In this document: piece after piece, positions 23,180-31,571 of the stretch
Layout: every line of letters begins with the position of its first letter
Position numbering within the stretch: the first letter of the stretch is position 1
NCBI GenBank assembly: GCA_003222085.1
Contig: QHUK01000001.1
Coordinates: 124,001-188,000, forward strand
DNA: 64,000 bases
Reading direction: 5' to 3'
Source: Gemmatimonadota bacterium
GTDB lineage: Bacteria > Gemmatimonadota > Gemmatimonadetes > Gemmatimonadales > GWC2-71-9
Position numbers and translations under genes: made by a program
Notes under the pieces: generated by a model
The model's input: only the letters and a program-made list of their open reading frames with translations
The model's database searches: none
What the model was told of the DNA's origin: nothing

Positions 23180-24148
23180 TCAGGGAATCAGCAGCACTTT
23201 CCCCGTGGTCTTCCGTCCTTCGAGCAGCCGGTGCGCCTCCGCCGCCTGCGCGAGCGGGAGCTCGCGCTCGATGCGTAGCTTGAGTTTTCCGCTCTTGATC
23301 CAGCCCAACACTTCGTCCGCCCGCGCGAGCAGCTCGGCGCGCGTCGCGATGTAGTGCACCAGCGTGGGCCGCGTGAGGAAGAGCGATCCCTTCTGGCTCA
23401 GCACCTGAGGGTCGAACGGTCCTACCGGTCCGCTCGACTGGCCGAACAGCACCATCATCCCGCGCGGCGCGAGGCAGCTCAGGCCCTTCTCGAACGTCGT
23501 CTTGCCGACCGAGTCGTAGATCACCCGCAGTCCCGCGCCACCCGTCAGGCGCTTCACTTCCACTTCGAAGTCCTGCTCGGTGTACAGGATCACCTCGTCG
23601 GCGCCGGCCGCTCGCGCCAGCGCGGCCTTCTCGCGCGTCGACACCGTTCCCAGCACGCGGGCACCGCGGAGTTTCGCGATCTGACAGAGCAACAGGCCCA
23701 CTCCCCCGGCGGCGGCGTGCACCAGGCAAGCGTCCCCGACCTTCAAGGGGTACGTGGTGGTCGCGAGATAGTGAGCCGTCAATCCCTGGAGCATCGCTGC
23801 GGCGCCCTGCTTGGCGCTCACGCCGTCCGGGAGGGTCACGACGCGGTCGGCCGGGACGACCGCATACTCGGCGTACGCGCCCAGGATCGTGGTGTAGGCC
23901 ACGCGTTCCCCGACTCCGGGCTCGGCCACGCCCGAGCCAACGGCGGCCACGGTGCCGGCCGCTTCCTGTCCCAGCGTGAACGGCAGCGGCACCTTATAGT
24001 GCCCCGTGCGCTGATACACGTCGATGAAGTTCACGCCGGCGGCCTCGACCTTCACGAGGACCTGGCCCGCTTCCGGTTTGGGCTCCGGAACGTCCTCGAG
24101 ACGCAGCGCCTCGGGCCCGCCCGGGGTGTGCACGCGAATAGCTTTCAT
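23180..24148 (-). CDS. Zinc-independent NADPH:quinone oxidoreductase (MDR family)
   Basis: The 322-residue protein from the ATG at 24148 starts [22 protein letters not shown], the usual opening of quinone oxidoreductases. It has [12 protein letters not shown], the dinucleotide-binding [17 protein letters not shown], and [22 protein letters not shown]. Structural zinc Cys residues are absent, as expected. It should reduce quinones or alpha,beta-unsaturated carbonyls with NADPH. An extension to 24178 adds ten unconserved residues. Confidence 0.92.
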   Translation of the reverse strand: MKAIRVHTPGGPEALRLEDVPEPKPEAGQVLVKVEAAGVNFIDVYQRTGHYKVPLPFTLGQEAAGTVAAVGSGVAEPGVGERVAYTTILGAYAEYAVVPADRVVTLPDGVSAKQGAAAMLQGLTAHYLATTTYPLKVGDACLVHAAAGGVGLLLCQIAKLRGARVLGTVSTREKAALARAAGADEVILYTEQDFEVEVKRLTGGAGLRVIYDSVGKTTFEKGLSCLAPRGMMVLFGQSSGPVGPFDPQVLSQKGSLFLTRPTLVHYIATRAELLARADEVLGWIKSGKLKLRIERELPLAQAAEAHRLLEGRKTTGKVLLIP

Positions 24149-24201
24149 GCCTGGAAACCTATCAGCCACCGACGACACGCGTCGGCGAAGGAGAGTTCCA
24201 C

Positions 24202-25101
24202 ATGAAAGTCGGATTCATCGGTCTCGGCAACATGGGACTGCCGATCGCTCGACACGTGTTGCAGGCGGGCCACACGGTTGTCGTTTACAACCGCACGCGC
24301 AGCCGCGCGGATGCGCTCAAACCGCTCCGACCCACAATCGCCGACAGCCCGGCTGCGGCGGCGCGGGGCGTGGACGTGCTCGTCACCATGGTAGCCGACG
24401 ACCCGGCGCTCGAAGACGTGATGCTCGGCCCGCAGAGCGCGCTCGCATCGCTCCCGCGTGGGGCGATCCACGTTTCCATGAGCACGATCAGTCCCGGCCT
24501 GTCCCGCCGGCTCGCCGAGCGCCATACGGCGGCTGGTCAAACGTACGTGGCTGCGCCGGTGTTCGGGCGGCCGGAGGCCGCGGAGGCTAAGAAGCTCTGG
24601 ATCGTGGCCGCCGGACCCCCGGATGCACTCGAGCGCTGTCGGCCGGTGCTCGACGCGATGGGCCAGGGGGTGATCGTCGCGGGCGACGACCCGGTGCGCG
24701 CCAACGTGATCAAGGTCGCGGGCAACTTCCTGCTTGCCGCGGCGATCGAGGCCATGGGCGAGGCGTTCGCGCTGACGCGCAAGTACGGCGTCGCGCCGGC
24801 GGAGCTGCTGGATATCGTGAACGGCCGGCTCTTCCGCTCGCCCATTTACGAAAACTACGGCAAGCTCATCGCCGAGGAGCGTTACGAGCCTGCCGGGTTC
24901 AAGCTGAAATACGGCCTGAAGGACGTCCGCCTCGCGCTCGGTGCCGCGGACGAGGTCGCCGCGCCGATGCCGCTCGCCAGCCTGATCCGGGACCGCTACC
25001 TCTCCGGCGTCGCCCGCGGCTGGGGCGACATCGACTGGGCCGGGTTGGCCCGCATCGCCGCGGCGGACGCGGGGCTCAGCCCCCAGCGATCGCCGGGATG
25101 A
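24202..25101 (+). CDS. Beta-hydroxyacid dehydrogenase (3-hydroxyisobutyrate dehydrogenase family)
   Basis: The 299-residue enzyme has the Rossmann motif [21 protein letters not shown], an Asn-Arg-Thr after strand 2 (VVYNRTRSR) that favours NADPH, the substrate loop [16 protein letters not shown], and catalytic Lys in [20 protein letters not shown]. It could be a 3-hydroxyisobutyrate, tartronate-semialdehyde or glyoxylate/succinic-semialdehyde reductase. GGAG precedes the ATG at 24202. Its last 26 bases overlap the end of the convergent ThiS/MoaD gene. Confidence 0.92.
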   Translation: MKVGFIGLGNMGLPIARHVLQAGHTVVVYNRTRSRADALKPLRPTIADSPAAAARGVDVLVTMVADDPALEDVMLGPQSALASLPRGAIHVSMSTISPGLSRRLAERHTAAGQTYVAAPVFGRPEAAEAKKLWIVAAGPPDALERCRPVLDAMGQGVIVAGDDPVRANVIKVAGNFLLAAAIEAMGEAFALTRKYGVAPAELLDIVNGRLFRSPIYENYGKLIAEERYEPAGFKLKYGLKDVRLALGAADEVAAPMPLASLIRDRYLSGVARGWGDIDWAGLARIAAADAGLSPQRSPG

Positions 25102-25351
25102 CCGTCACCTCGTCGCCGTCCTGGACGGGAGCCGCGAAGCCGCCGCGGAAGCGCACGTCTTCGTCGTTCAAGTAAAAGTTGACGAAGGGATAGGGCTTGC
25201 CCTCCTTGTCCCGCAGCCGCGGCGCGAGGGCGGGGTAGCGAGCGGCCACGTCGGCCACGGCCTCGCCCAGCGTCCGACCCGTCGCCTCGATCGTCCGGGC
25301 GCCGCCGGTGTGAGCGGCGAGCACGGATGGCAGGTTCAGCGTGATGGCCAT
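25076..25351 (-). CDS. ThiS/MoaD-type ubiquitin-like sulfur carrier
   Basis: The 91-residue beta-grasp protein has ITLNLPSVLAAHTGG at the start, YPFVNFYLNDEDVRF in the middle and [13 protein letters not shown] at the end. The terminal Gly-Gly is the thiocarboxylate site in MoaD, ThiS and CysO. The gene begins inside the last 16 bases of the threonine-synthase-type gene, so the two are cotranslated. CysO-CysM in Mycobacterium is a known case where such a carrier feeds a PLP enzyme. The same design is plausible here for cysteine or homocysteine synthesis, but is not shown. Confidence 0.9.
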   Translation of the reverse strand: MAITLNLPSVLAAHTGGARTIEATGRTLGEAVADVAARYPALAPRLRDKEGKPYPFVNFYLNDEDVRFRGGFAAPVQDGDEVTVIPAIAGG

Positions 25352-26601
25352 GTCCGTTCCTCCTCAACGAGAGTCGTCACCTCCCGAAGCCGCGGCGCGA
25401 TGACCGGGGCTTCGGGAACCGCTCCCTGCACCGCCTCGACCGTCTTCAAGCCGTGGCCGGTGATGCAGAGCACCACTTCGTCCTGTGGGGCGAATCGGCC
25501 CGCACGCGCCAGGGCGAGTGCGCCGGCGGTGGTGACACCGCCCGCCGTCTCCGCGAACACCCCCGTGTCCTCGGCGAGCAAGCGGATCCCTTCGACGAGC
25601 TCCGCGTCGGTCACCGCCGCGGCCCAGCCACCCGTCTCCCGCATCGCCCGCGCGGCGAACGCGCCGTCGGCAGGATTGCCGATTGCGAGCGAGCGGCAGA
25701 TCGTTTTCGGCACCTCGGGCTCGATCGCGTCTCCGCCGCGCTCCACCAGGTGCACGATCGGCGCGCACCCTGCGGCCTGCGCGCCGTAGAGCCGGGGCAG
25801 GTCCCCGCTGACCAGCCTCGCCTCGAGAAACTCGCCGAACCCCTTCCGCAGCTTCGAGAGGAGCGAGCCACCCGCCATCGGCGCGACCACCGCCGTCGGC
25901 AGCCGCCAGCCGAGCTGCTCGGCGATCTCGTAGGCGACGGTCTTCGAGCCTTCGCCGTAGTAGCTGCGCAGATTGACGTTCGCGATCCCCCAGCCGAAGT
26001 GGTCCGCCACCTGGGCGCACAGCCGGTTCACATCGTCGTAGGTCCCGCGCACCCGCACGAGGCGGGCGCCGTAGACGCTCGTGCCGATCACCTTCGCCGC
26101 CTCGAGCTCATCGGGGATGAAGATCCACGCCTTGAGTCCGGCCCGTGCCGCGTGCGCCGCGACGGCATTCGCGAGGTTGCCGGTCGAGGCGCAGCCGATG
26201 GTATCCAGCCCGAAGGCGGCGGCCGCGTTGATCGCCGCGGCCACGACGCGATCCTTGAACGACAGCGAAGGATGGGACACCGTGTCGTTCTTCACCCACA
26301 CCCGCGCGACGCCGAAGCGCCGTGCGAGCGCCGGAGCGTCGACCAGCGGCGTGAAACCGGTGTCGAGCGACCACACCGCATCGCCGTCGAACGGCAGCCA
26401 CTCCTTGTAGCGCCAGAGCGAGGGCGCCCGGCCGGCGATGATCTCGCGGTCGGGCAACGGGCGGCCCGGCTCGTACACGGGGTCGAGGGGGCCGAGACAC
26501 TCCTCGCAGATCGCGGTCGGGGCGGCGGCGCGCTCGGTCCCGCAGCCGCGGCAGCGGAGCGGCCGGGCGGTGAGCGGTGGAGAAGCGATGGTAGCCGGCA
26601 T
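25336..26601 (-). CDS. thrC: Threonine synthase-type PLP enzyme with N-terminal zinc ribbon
   Basis: From the ATG at 26601 the protein has 421 residues. A zinc ribbon opens it (Cys17, Cys20, Cys32, Cys35). The PLP Lys is Lys116 in LSFKDR, and the phosphate-binding loop CASTGNLANAVAAHAA and VAPMAGGSLLSKL follow. This pattern is that of class II-like threonine synthases with an N-terminal ribbon, acting on O-phosphohomoserine. A TGAGG Shine-Dalgarno precedes ATG 26601; a TTG at 26616 is too close to the terminator. The coupled sulfur-carrier gene hints that it could use a protein thiocarboxylate instead. Confidence 0.88.
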   Translation of the reverse strand: MPATIASPPLTARPLRCRGCGTERAAAPTAICEECLGPLDPVYEPGRPLPDREIIAGRAPSLWRYKEWLPFDGDAVWSLDTGFTPLVDAPALARRFGVARVWVKNDTVSHPSLSFKDRVVAAAINAAAAFGLDTIGCASTGNLANAVAAHAARAGLKAWIFIPDELEAAKVIGTSVYGARLVRVRGTYDDVNRLCAQVADHFGWGIANVNLRSYYGEGSKTVAYEIAEQLGWRLPTAVVAPMAGGSLLSKLRKGFGEFLEARLVSGDLPRLYGAQAAGCAPIVHLVERGGDAIEPEVPKTICRSLAIGNPADGAFAARAMRETGGWAAAVTDAELVEGIRLLAEDTGVFAETAGGVTTAGALALARAGRFAPQDEVVLCITGHGLKTVEAVQGAVPEAPVIAPRLREVTTLVEEERTWPSR

Positions 26602-26720
26602 CTCGAGCCTCAACAAAAAAACCCGGGCAACAACTGCCGCGGGCGGTCGCTTTTTAGCACCTTGTTTAACGTGGCGGCAATACGCGGCAAAGCACCACGA
26701 GTCGTCGATTATCGATTAGC
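26602..26720 (-). promoter_or_regulatory. thrC leader with candidate transcription attenuator
   Basis: The leader of about 120 bases runs from the predicted start site near 26720 to the thrC ATG. Its last part is a terminator hairpin (26622-26643) with seven U, and the Shine-Dalgarno follows at once. Upstream, CGTGG and CCACG could pair (bases about 26669-26698). No Thr-rich leader peptide and no T-box motif is visible, so the sensed signal is unknown. Confidence 0.5.
26615..26643 (-). terminator. Intrinsic terminator in the thrC leader
   Basis: On the minus strand CCCG-C-GGCA pairs with TGCC-CGGG (8 bp with one bulged C, loop GTTGT), followed by seven T. It ends 13 bases before the thrC ATG. 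It could also simply end transcripts from the aminotransferase upstream. Confidence 0.65.
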
Positions 26721-26726
26721 TGCGTA

Positions 26727-26754
26727 AGAATAGCCTACGACCCCCGAAGGTCAA
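26727..26754 (-). promoter_or_regulatory. Candidate thrC promoter
   Basis: On the minus strand TTGACC and TATTCT are separated by 16 bases. A start site near 26720 gives a 120-base leader ending in the terminator described separately. Confidence 0.55.
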
Positions 26755-26769
26755 GGTCACCCCGAGATT

Positions 26770-26861
26770 CCCAGGCTGAAGCCTGGGCCCGGAGGGCACT
26801 GTCCTTAAGGACAGTGATGCCCGGGCCCATCCTTTAGGATGGGGAAACCTGCGCCGCAGGT
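26770..26861. repeat. Cluster of four adjacent palindromes
   Basis: Four hairpins follow one another: CCCAGGC-tgaa-GCCTGGG (26770-26787); the perfect 20-bp palindrome CACTGTCCTTAAGGACAGTG (26797-26816), itself flanked by GGGCCC on both sides; CCCATCC-ttta-GGATGGG (26826-26843); and ACCTGC-gcc-GCAGGT (26847-26861). The last two reach into the 3' end of the aminotransferase gene. Confidence 0.8.
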
Positions 26862-28039
26862 GACCTCTCCAGCGCGCCCACGAGCCCGCGGATCCGCTCG
26901 AGCGCCCGCTCGAGCTCCGTCGCCTCGGTGGCGTAGCACAACCGCAGGTGCCCTTCCCCACCCGGCCCGAACGCCGTGCCCGCCAGCACGGCCGTATACT
27001 GCTCGGCGAGCAGTCGCTCGGCGAATGATCTGCACGTGAGGCCGGTGCGCTCGAGGACCCCGCTGATGTCGGGGAAGCAGTAAAAGGCGCCCGCGGGCGA
27101 CGCACAGCTGATCCCGTCGATCGCCTTCAGCCCGCGGACCAGCAGATCGCGCTTCGCGCGGAGTCCGGCCACCATGCGAGTGACCGCATCTTGCGGACCC
27201 GTGAGTGCGGCGATACCTGCGTATTGTACGAAAGTCGCCGTGCAGGAAACGTTGTTGATGACGAGCGTGGTCATCGCGTCGGTGAGCGACGCCGGCATGA
27301 CCGCGTAGCCCAGGCGCCAGCCCGTCATCGAGTACCCCTTCGAAAAGCCGTCCACGATCACGGTGCGGCCCGACATGCCGGGGAGCGCGGCGATCGAGTC
27401 GCGCCGCCCGTCGTAGCGGATCTGCCCGTACACCTCGTCCGAGATGACCCACAGATCGTGGCGCTGCGCCACGTCGGCGAGCGCCGCGAGGTCGTGCGCC
27501 GTCGCCACGCCGCCGGTGGGGTTGTGCGGCACGTTGAGGATGAGCACGCGCGTGCGAGGCGTGATCCGCTCCGCGATCGCCGCCACGTGCGGCGCGAACT
27601 CCCGCGTCTCGTCGAGCGGGTAGTAGACCGGCCGCCCACCCGTGAAGCGGACGACGGACTCGTAGATCGGGAACCCGGGGTCGGGGCACAGCACCTCGTC
27701 CCCGGGCTCGATCACGGAGAGTGCCGTGCAGAACAGCGCCGGCTTCGCCCCGGGGGTGACCACGACGTTTTCGGCGGCGGCCCGCACGCCGCGCGCCGCC
27801 AGCGAGCGGGCGATCGCATCGCGCAGCTCCGGCACCCCCGCAGCGAGGGCGTAGCGCGTGAGGCCGTCACGCAACGCGCGGACGCCCGCCTCCACCACGT
27901 GGGGCGGCGTCGGCATGTCCGGCTCGCCGATCTCCAGGTGCACGACCTTGTGCCCCGCCGCCTCGAGGCGTCTCGCGGCGGCGAGGACCACGTAGGCCTG
28001 TTCCGTACCGAGCGTGTCGAGCCGTGCAGCCGAGTGCAT
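26834..28039 (-). CDS. PLP-dependent class I aminotransferase
   Basis: From the ATG at 28039, after GAGG, the product has 401 residues. It shows the fold type I features HLEIGEPDMPTPPHV, TRYALAAGVPELRDAIA, NVPHNPTGG, VISDEVYGQIRYDG and the PLP Lys in VDGFSKGYSMTGWRLGYAV. It is most like aspartate/aromatic or alanine aminotransferases of the AspC/AlaA groups. The C-terminal residues PAAQVSPS are encoded by a palindromic repeat and are probably not original to the enzyme. A hairpin with T-tract sits just before its Shine-Dalgarno. Confidence 0.92.
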   Translation of the reverse strand: MHSAARLDTLGTEQAYVVLAAARRLEAAGHKVVHLEIGEPDMPTPPHVVEAGVRALRDGLTRYALAAGVPELRDAIARSLAARGVRAAAENVVVTPGAKPALFCTALSVIEPGDEVLCPDPGFPIYESVVRFTGGRPVYYPLDETREFAPHVAAIAERITPRTRVLILNVPHNPTGGVATAHDLAALADVAQRHDLWVISDEVYGQIRYDGRRDSIAALPGMSGRTVIVDGFSKGYSMTGWRLGYAVMPASLTDAMTTLVINNVSCTATFVQYAGIAALTGPQDAVTRMVAGLRAKRDLLVRGLKAIDGISCASPAGAFYCFPDISGVLERTGLTCRSFAERLLAEQYTAVLAGTAFGPGGEGHLRLCYATEATELERALERIRGLVGALERSPAAQVSPS

Positions 28040-28055
28040 ATCCGGTCCTCGGTGA

Positions 28056-28086
28056 TAACGAAACCCCGGGGCGAGTCCCCCGGGGT
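28056..28086 (-). terminator. Intrinsic terminator after efp
   Basis: On the minus strand ACCCCGGGG pairs perfectly with CCCCGGGGT (9 bp, loop GACTCG; plus-strand 28063-28086), followed by TTCGTTAT. It lies 68 bases after the efp stop and 24 bases before the aminotransferase ATG, so it ends efp transcription and may also act as a leader attenuator. The stem resembles the REP-like family. Confidence 0.6.
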
Positions 28087-28153
28087 CGGGCACTGCGACG
28101 CAATTTACCTGCGCGCCTGCTCCCGTGCCCTACCCAATCGGGGGGGCGGGGGT

Positions 28154-28711
28154 CTACTTGGCGCGCTCCAAATAGGCGCCCTCGCGAGGGTCCACCCGGA
28201 CTTTCTCCCCCTCGGAGATGAACTCGGGCACCTGGATCGTCACGCCGTTCGAGAGCTTCGCAGGCTTGGTGCTCGCGGTCTTCGTGGCCCCGCGCATCAC
28301 CGGAGAGGTCTGCACGACCGTGAGCTCCACCACCGATGGGAGCTCGATACCCACGGGGCGGCCGTTCAGCCACTCCACCTGTATGTGCATCTCGGGCTGC
28401 AGCCAGTCGGCGTGATCCCCCACCGCTTCGGCGTCGAGCGTGTGCTGCTCGTAACTCGTCGTGTCCATCACGTGCACCCCGCCCTGATCGCGATACAGGA
28501 CCTGGAACTCCTTCGTCTCGAGCGGCGCCTCGTCCACGAAGTCGGTGGCGGCGAGGCGCGTGTCGAAGGTGTTCCCCGTGACGAGGTTGCGGAACCGCAC
28601 CTGAACGAACGCCCGGAGGTTGCCGGGGGTGCGGTGGGTGAAGTCCATCACGCGACACGGCTGCCCGTCGATCATGATGACGTGGCCGCGGCGTATGTCT
28701 GTTGCCTTCAT
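28154..28711 (-). CDS. efp: Translation elongation factor P
   Basis: The 185-residue protein has the three-domain EF-P layout: KATDIRRGHVIMIDGQPCRV, the domain I tip loop FTHRTPGNLRAFVQ, and the C-terminal signature KPAKLSNGVTIQVPEFISEGEKVRV. EF-P helps ribosomes through polyproline stretches. The tip residue that is Lys34 in E. coli (PGKG) or Arg32 in Pseudomonas reads Asn31 (PGNL), so neither lysylation nor rhamnosylation is possible at that site. A sigma-70-like promoter overlaps the end of the upstream gene. Confidence in the family is high; the tip alignment is by eye. Confidence 0.93.
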   Translation of the reverse strand: MKATDIRRGHVIMIDGQPCRVMDFTHRTPGNLRAFVQVRFRNLVTGNTFDTRLAATDFVDEAPLETKEFQVLYRDQGGVHVMDTTSYEQHTLDAEAVGDHADWLQPEMHIQVEWLNGRPVGIELPSVVELTVVQTSPVMRGATKTASTKPAKLSNGVTIQVPEFISEGEKVRVDPREGAYLERAK

Positions 28712-28737
28712 TACGAACGCTCTCTAGAAGAGGCGGG

Positions 28738-28765
28738 AAGATAAGCCGGATGGGGGCGGAATCAA
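28738..28765 (-). promoter_or_regulatory. Candidate efp promoter
   Basis: On the minus strand TTGATT and TATCTT are separated by 16 bases, about 27 bases before the efp ATG. The -35 box overlaps the stop codon of the lipase maturation factor gene. Confidence 0.45.
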
Positions 28766-30195
28766 CGGGGCGGCAACGACCCCTCCAGCGACAGCGGCGC
28801 CGTCAGGTACCCCACCCGCTCCCGTTGCCACCACGCGCCGCGCGTGGCCCGCTCGGTCGGCGTGCTGAAGCGGTACCGGTAATAGACGAGCCGCACGTAG
28901 CGGGGCGGGGCGCCGGGAAACGGGTTTTCGCCCAGCAGCGCGAGCACCTCGGGCGTCCCGACGAGCAGGTGGCGCAGCAAAGGCACGAGCCATTCCCGGG
29001 CACCCTCCGGGTTGAGCGCCGCGAACCACATTTGCCAATCGAGCCGCGGCATGTGTGGCGCCACGAACGCCGGGCGGCGGGTGGGATCGCCGGGCTTCCA
29101 GCGGAACCGATACTCGCGCCAATGCACGCTGTCGGCACCGCCTTCGATCACGATCTCGAAGCGCTCCGTGGTCATCACGCGGAACAAGCCGTACCCATTC
29201 ACCGAGCGCAGCGGAGCCACCGCGTCGAGCAGCGGGTTGGCGAAGGCCCCTCCTCCCCGCGTCCCGGGCAACGTCTGCGCGATCTCGCGCGCGAAGGCGA
29301 GGACGCCGAGCAGCGCCAGCAGCGGTGCGAGCCCGCGGACCGTATACTGCTTCCAGCGGGGCTCCGGGTCGCCGGCGGCGAGCCGGAGCGGCAGCACCCG
29401 CTCGAGGGCGGCGTCATCGAGCAGCGATAAGCACAACACGATCGCCAGCAGGTTGAAGAATCCGTAGTTGCCCGTCAGCGCGATGCCAAGCTGGCCGAGC
29501 ACCAGGAGCCCGCACGCCGCGTAGCGCGCGCGGCGCCCGCCCCACCGCTCGGGAACCACGATGAGCCACGGGGCGAACAGCTCGATCGCGATGATCGCGA
29601 GCGTCATGGCCCGGTGCGTCCAGTCGGGGAGCCAGTGCGCGTACCACGCCGGCCAGGGAGGGAGCGGTTGAGTCCAGAAGTGGTAGTCGAGGGCGGTGAG
29701 GTGCAGCCACGTCGGGTCGCCGCTCGCGAGCTTCGTGATGCCTGAGAGAACCATCAGGCGGAACACGAGCCCCCAGACGAGCCATCGCATGGCGGTGGAG
29801 GGCGCGCGCTCCCGTGCCAGGCTCGGACGGAGCTGGGTGGGTCCGTACCAGACAGCCAAGAGCCCCGTCTCGAGCAGGAGCCCGTCCCACTGGAACCAGA
29901 GGAACGTCTGCCCGACCACGGCGAGCGATAGGTAGCAGAGCCAGAGGAGCATGAGGACGGGTCCCTGGGCGACCCCCGCCATGAGCAGCACGGCGAGCGC
30001 CGCCCCGGCCCAGCCCAGCGCGCGCAGCATCCCATCACCCGCCCCCAGCCAGCAGAGCGTGGGGAACAGCCGGTAGGCCCCGCTCCCGTAGGCAGCGTGC
30101 GCCCGCTCGAGGAACCCACCCGCCGGGAGGATGCCGTGATCTCCCACGAGGCCCGTGATTTGCAGCGTAAGCGAGACAAAGGCGACGAAGTACAC
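28762..30195 (-). CDS. Lipase maturation factor (LMF1) family membrane protein
   Basis: The 477-residue polytopic protein carries the family core FLWFQWDGLLLETGLLAVWYGP, SGITKLASGDPTWLHLTAL, NYGFFNLLAIVLCLSLLDD and a C-terminal region with YRFRWKPGDPTRRPAFVAPHMPRLDWQMWFAAL. In animals LMF1 aids folding of lipases; bacterial roles are unknown. The GTG at 30195 is the first standard start, yet the frame upstream to about 30255 still reads as family sequence (HPTYVLSRWLFIRLLGV), so the true start is probably a rare codon further upstream. Stop codon abuts the efp promoter. Confidence 0.87.
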   Translation of the reverse strand: MYFVAFVSLTLQITGLVGDHGILPAGGFLERAHAAYGSGAYRLFPTLCWLGAGDGMLRALGWAGAALAVLLMAGVAQGPVLMLLWLCYLSLAVVGQTFLWFQWDGLLLETGLLAVWYGPTQLRPSLARERAPSTAMRWLVWGLVFRLMVLSGITKLASGDPTWLHLTALDYHFWTQPLPPWPAWYAHWLPDWTHRAMTLAIIAIELFAPWLIVVPERWGGRRARYAACGLLVLGQLGIALTGNYGFFNLLAIVLCLSLLDDAALERVLPLRLAAGDPEPRWKQYTVRGLAPLLALLGVLAFAREIAQTLPGTRGGGAFANPLLDAVAPLRSVNGYGLFRVMTTERFEIVIEGGADSVHWREYRFRWKPGDPTRRPAFVAPHMPRLDWQMWFAALNPEGAREWLVPLLRHLLVGTPEVLALLGENPFPGAPPRYVRLVYYRYRFSTPTERATRGAWWQRERVGYLTAPLSLEGSLPPR

Positions 30196-30425
30196 GACGC
30201 CGAGCAGGCGAATGAACAGCCAGCGCGAGAGGACGTAGGTCGGGTGGGCGGTACGGGTTGCCCAACCCTCGGTGATGTCTATCGTTGTGCCCTCGCGGCG
30301 AAGACAGTATTAATCATGGAGAACCGTGCAATGCCTTGCGGTGTAGCACCGGTCCAACAGACCCGTTGTCGATGCCTGACACCTATGATTTACGTCACGC
30401 CAGTCCTGGCAGGAGGGTGAGAAAG

Positions 30426-31304
30426 ATGACCCGCAATTGCCGTCGCCTTGTGCGCGGCGCATGGCTCCCCATCGCGCTACTCGTCGCCGCAGGGTGCAAA
30501 CAGGGACCGTCCCCGGAGGTACAGGCGCGCATCGACAGCCTGTCCCAGGCGTCGTCCCAGCGCGACCGGTTGATGCAGGAGGTCGCGGAGAACACCCGCC
30601 TCGTGAGCGAGATCAGCCGCGAGCTCGCCAGGGTGAACGTCCCGGCGCGAGCGCTCAAGGTGTCCGGCGAGTCGCCGCTGCGCGCATCGCGCGACACGCT
30701 CATCCAGAAGATCCGGTACATGACCACGCGGGTGAAGGACCTGGAGCCCCGGCTCAAGGAGAGCGAGCAGCGTATCAAGGATCTCACCACTCTCTCCGAC
30801 AGCATGCGGAACGAGCTCGCGTCGACGATGCAGAACCTGCAGGGCGTGATCGCCAATCAGAAGGAGACGATTGACGCGCTCACGCTCCAGGTGGAGACGC
30901 TCACCGCCGAGAACTCGGCCCTCCGAGACACGCTCGAGAACATGTCCACGATCTCGAACACGGTCTACTACGTAGTCGGCACCAAGGACGAGCTCGAGCA
31001 GAAGGGGATCATCCAGGAGGAGGGGGGCGCTCGGTTCCTCTTCGTCCTGTGGAAGAGCGGGAAGACGCTCGTACCGGCTCGCAATCTCGATCCTGGCGTG
31101 TTCACGGTGGCGGACCGGCGTCATTTCACGGAGCTGCCGCTGCCGGCCTCCGACAAGGAGTACCGGATCGTGTCGCGCCAGGACACTTCGGCACTCGAGA
31201 CGCCGCCGGACCACGACGGCAAGATCAGCGGGCACGCGGTGAAGATCGCGGACCCGGCGAAGTTCTGGGCCAATTCGAAATACCTCATCATCGTCGAAGG
31301 CTGA
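30426..31304 (+). CDS. Coiled-coil lipoprotein of unknown function
   Basis: The 292-residue product starts at the ATG at 30426 with GGAGGG 9 bases upstream. A lipoprotein signal ends LLVAAGC, giving a lipidated Cys. Residues about 35-190 form a long heptad-rich coiled coil (RLVSEISRELARVN, KDLEPRLKESEQRIKDL, TLQVETLTAENSALRDTLENM). A small C-terminal domain follows (NTVYYVVGTKDELEQKGII, SKYLIIVEG). The layout suggests an envelope-anchored structural or tethering protein. No family name is known to me. Confidence 0.85.
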   Translation: MTRNCRRLVRGAWLPIALLVAAGCKQGPSPEVQARIDSLSQASSQRDRLMQEVAENTRLVSEISRELARVNVPARALKVSGESPLRASRDTLIQKIRYMTTRVKDLEPRLKESEQRIKDLTTLSDSMRNELASTMQNLQGVIANQKETIDALTLQVETLTAENSALRDTLENMSTISNTVYYVVGTKDELEQKGIIQEEGGARFLFVLWKSGKTLVPARNLDPGVFTVADRRHFTELPLPASDKEYRIVSRQDTSALETPPDHDGKISGHAVKIADPAKFWANSKYLIIVEG

Positions 31305-31332
31305 ACGCCAACTCGCAGGGGGCTCGCGGCGC

Positions 31333-31361
31333 TTGACCGGGAACATCCGGGCCGCTAGCCT
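31333..31361 (+). promoter_or_regulatory. Candidate promoter for the ABM-like gene
   Basis: TTGACC and TAGCCT are separated by 17 bases. The predicted leader is about 200 bases; the 267-base gap it lies in holds no other gene that I can support. Confidence 0.35.
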
Positions 31362-31571
31362 CCCCGTTGTGGACCATTTCGCGCAGGCCCCCGGTCTCTT
31401 GAGCCCGGACCGGGTGACCTGTAGCGGGGCGCCAGCAGTTTTGTGGTTGGTTCGGTCGCCCGAGCGTGCGTTGGGTCGCACGGGAAACACCGCCGCAACG
31501 CGCGCACCAGGGCGCGGGACTTGCGATTGCCCGCCGACGCGTCCGCACGAACTGAACCTGAAGGGGGGCTC

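Noticed and set aside
26640-26720. T-box riboswitch before thrC
   Set aside because: GTGGTGCTTTGCCGCG faintly recalls the T-box antiterminator, but the leader is too short for the specifier stem and the TGGNACC bulge is absent.
30285-30425. Longer start for the coiled-coil lipoprotein
   Set aside because: The lipoprotein signal and the ribosome site belong to the ATG at 30426; upstream residues would bury the signal.
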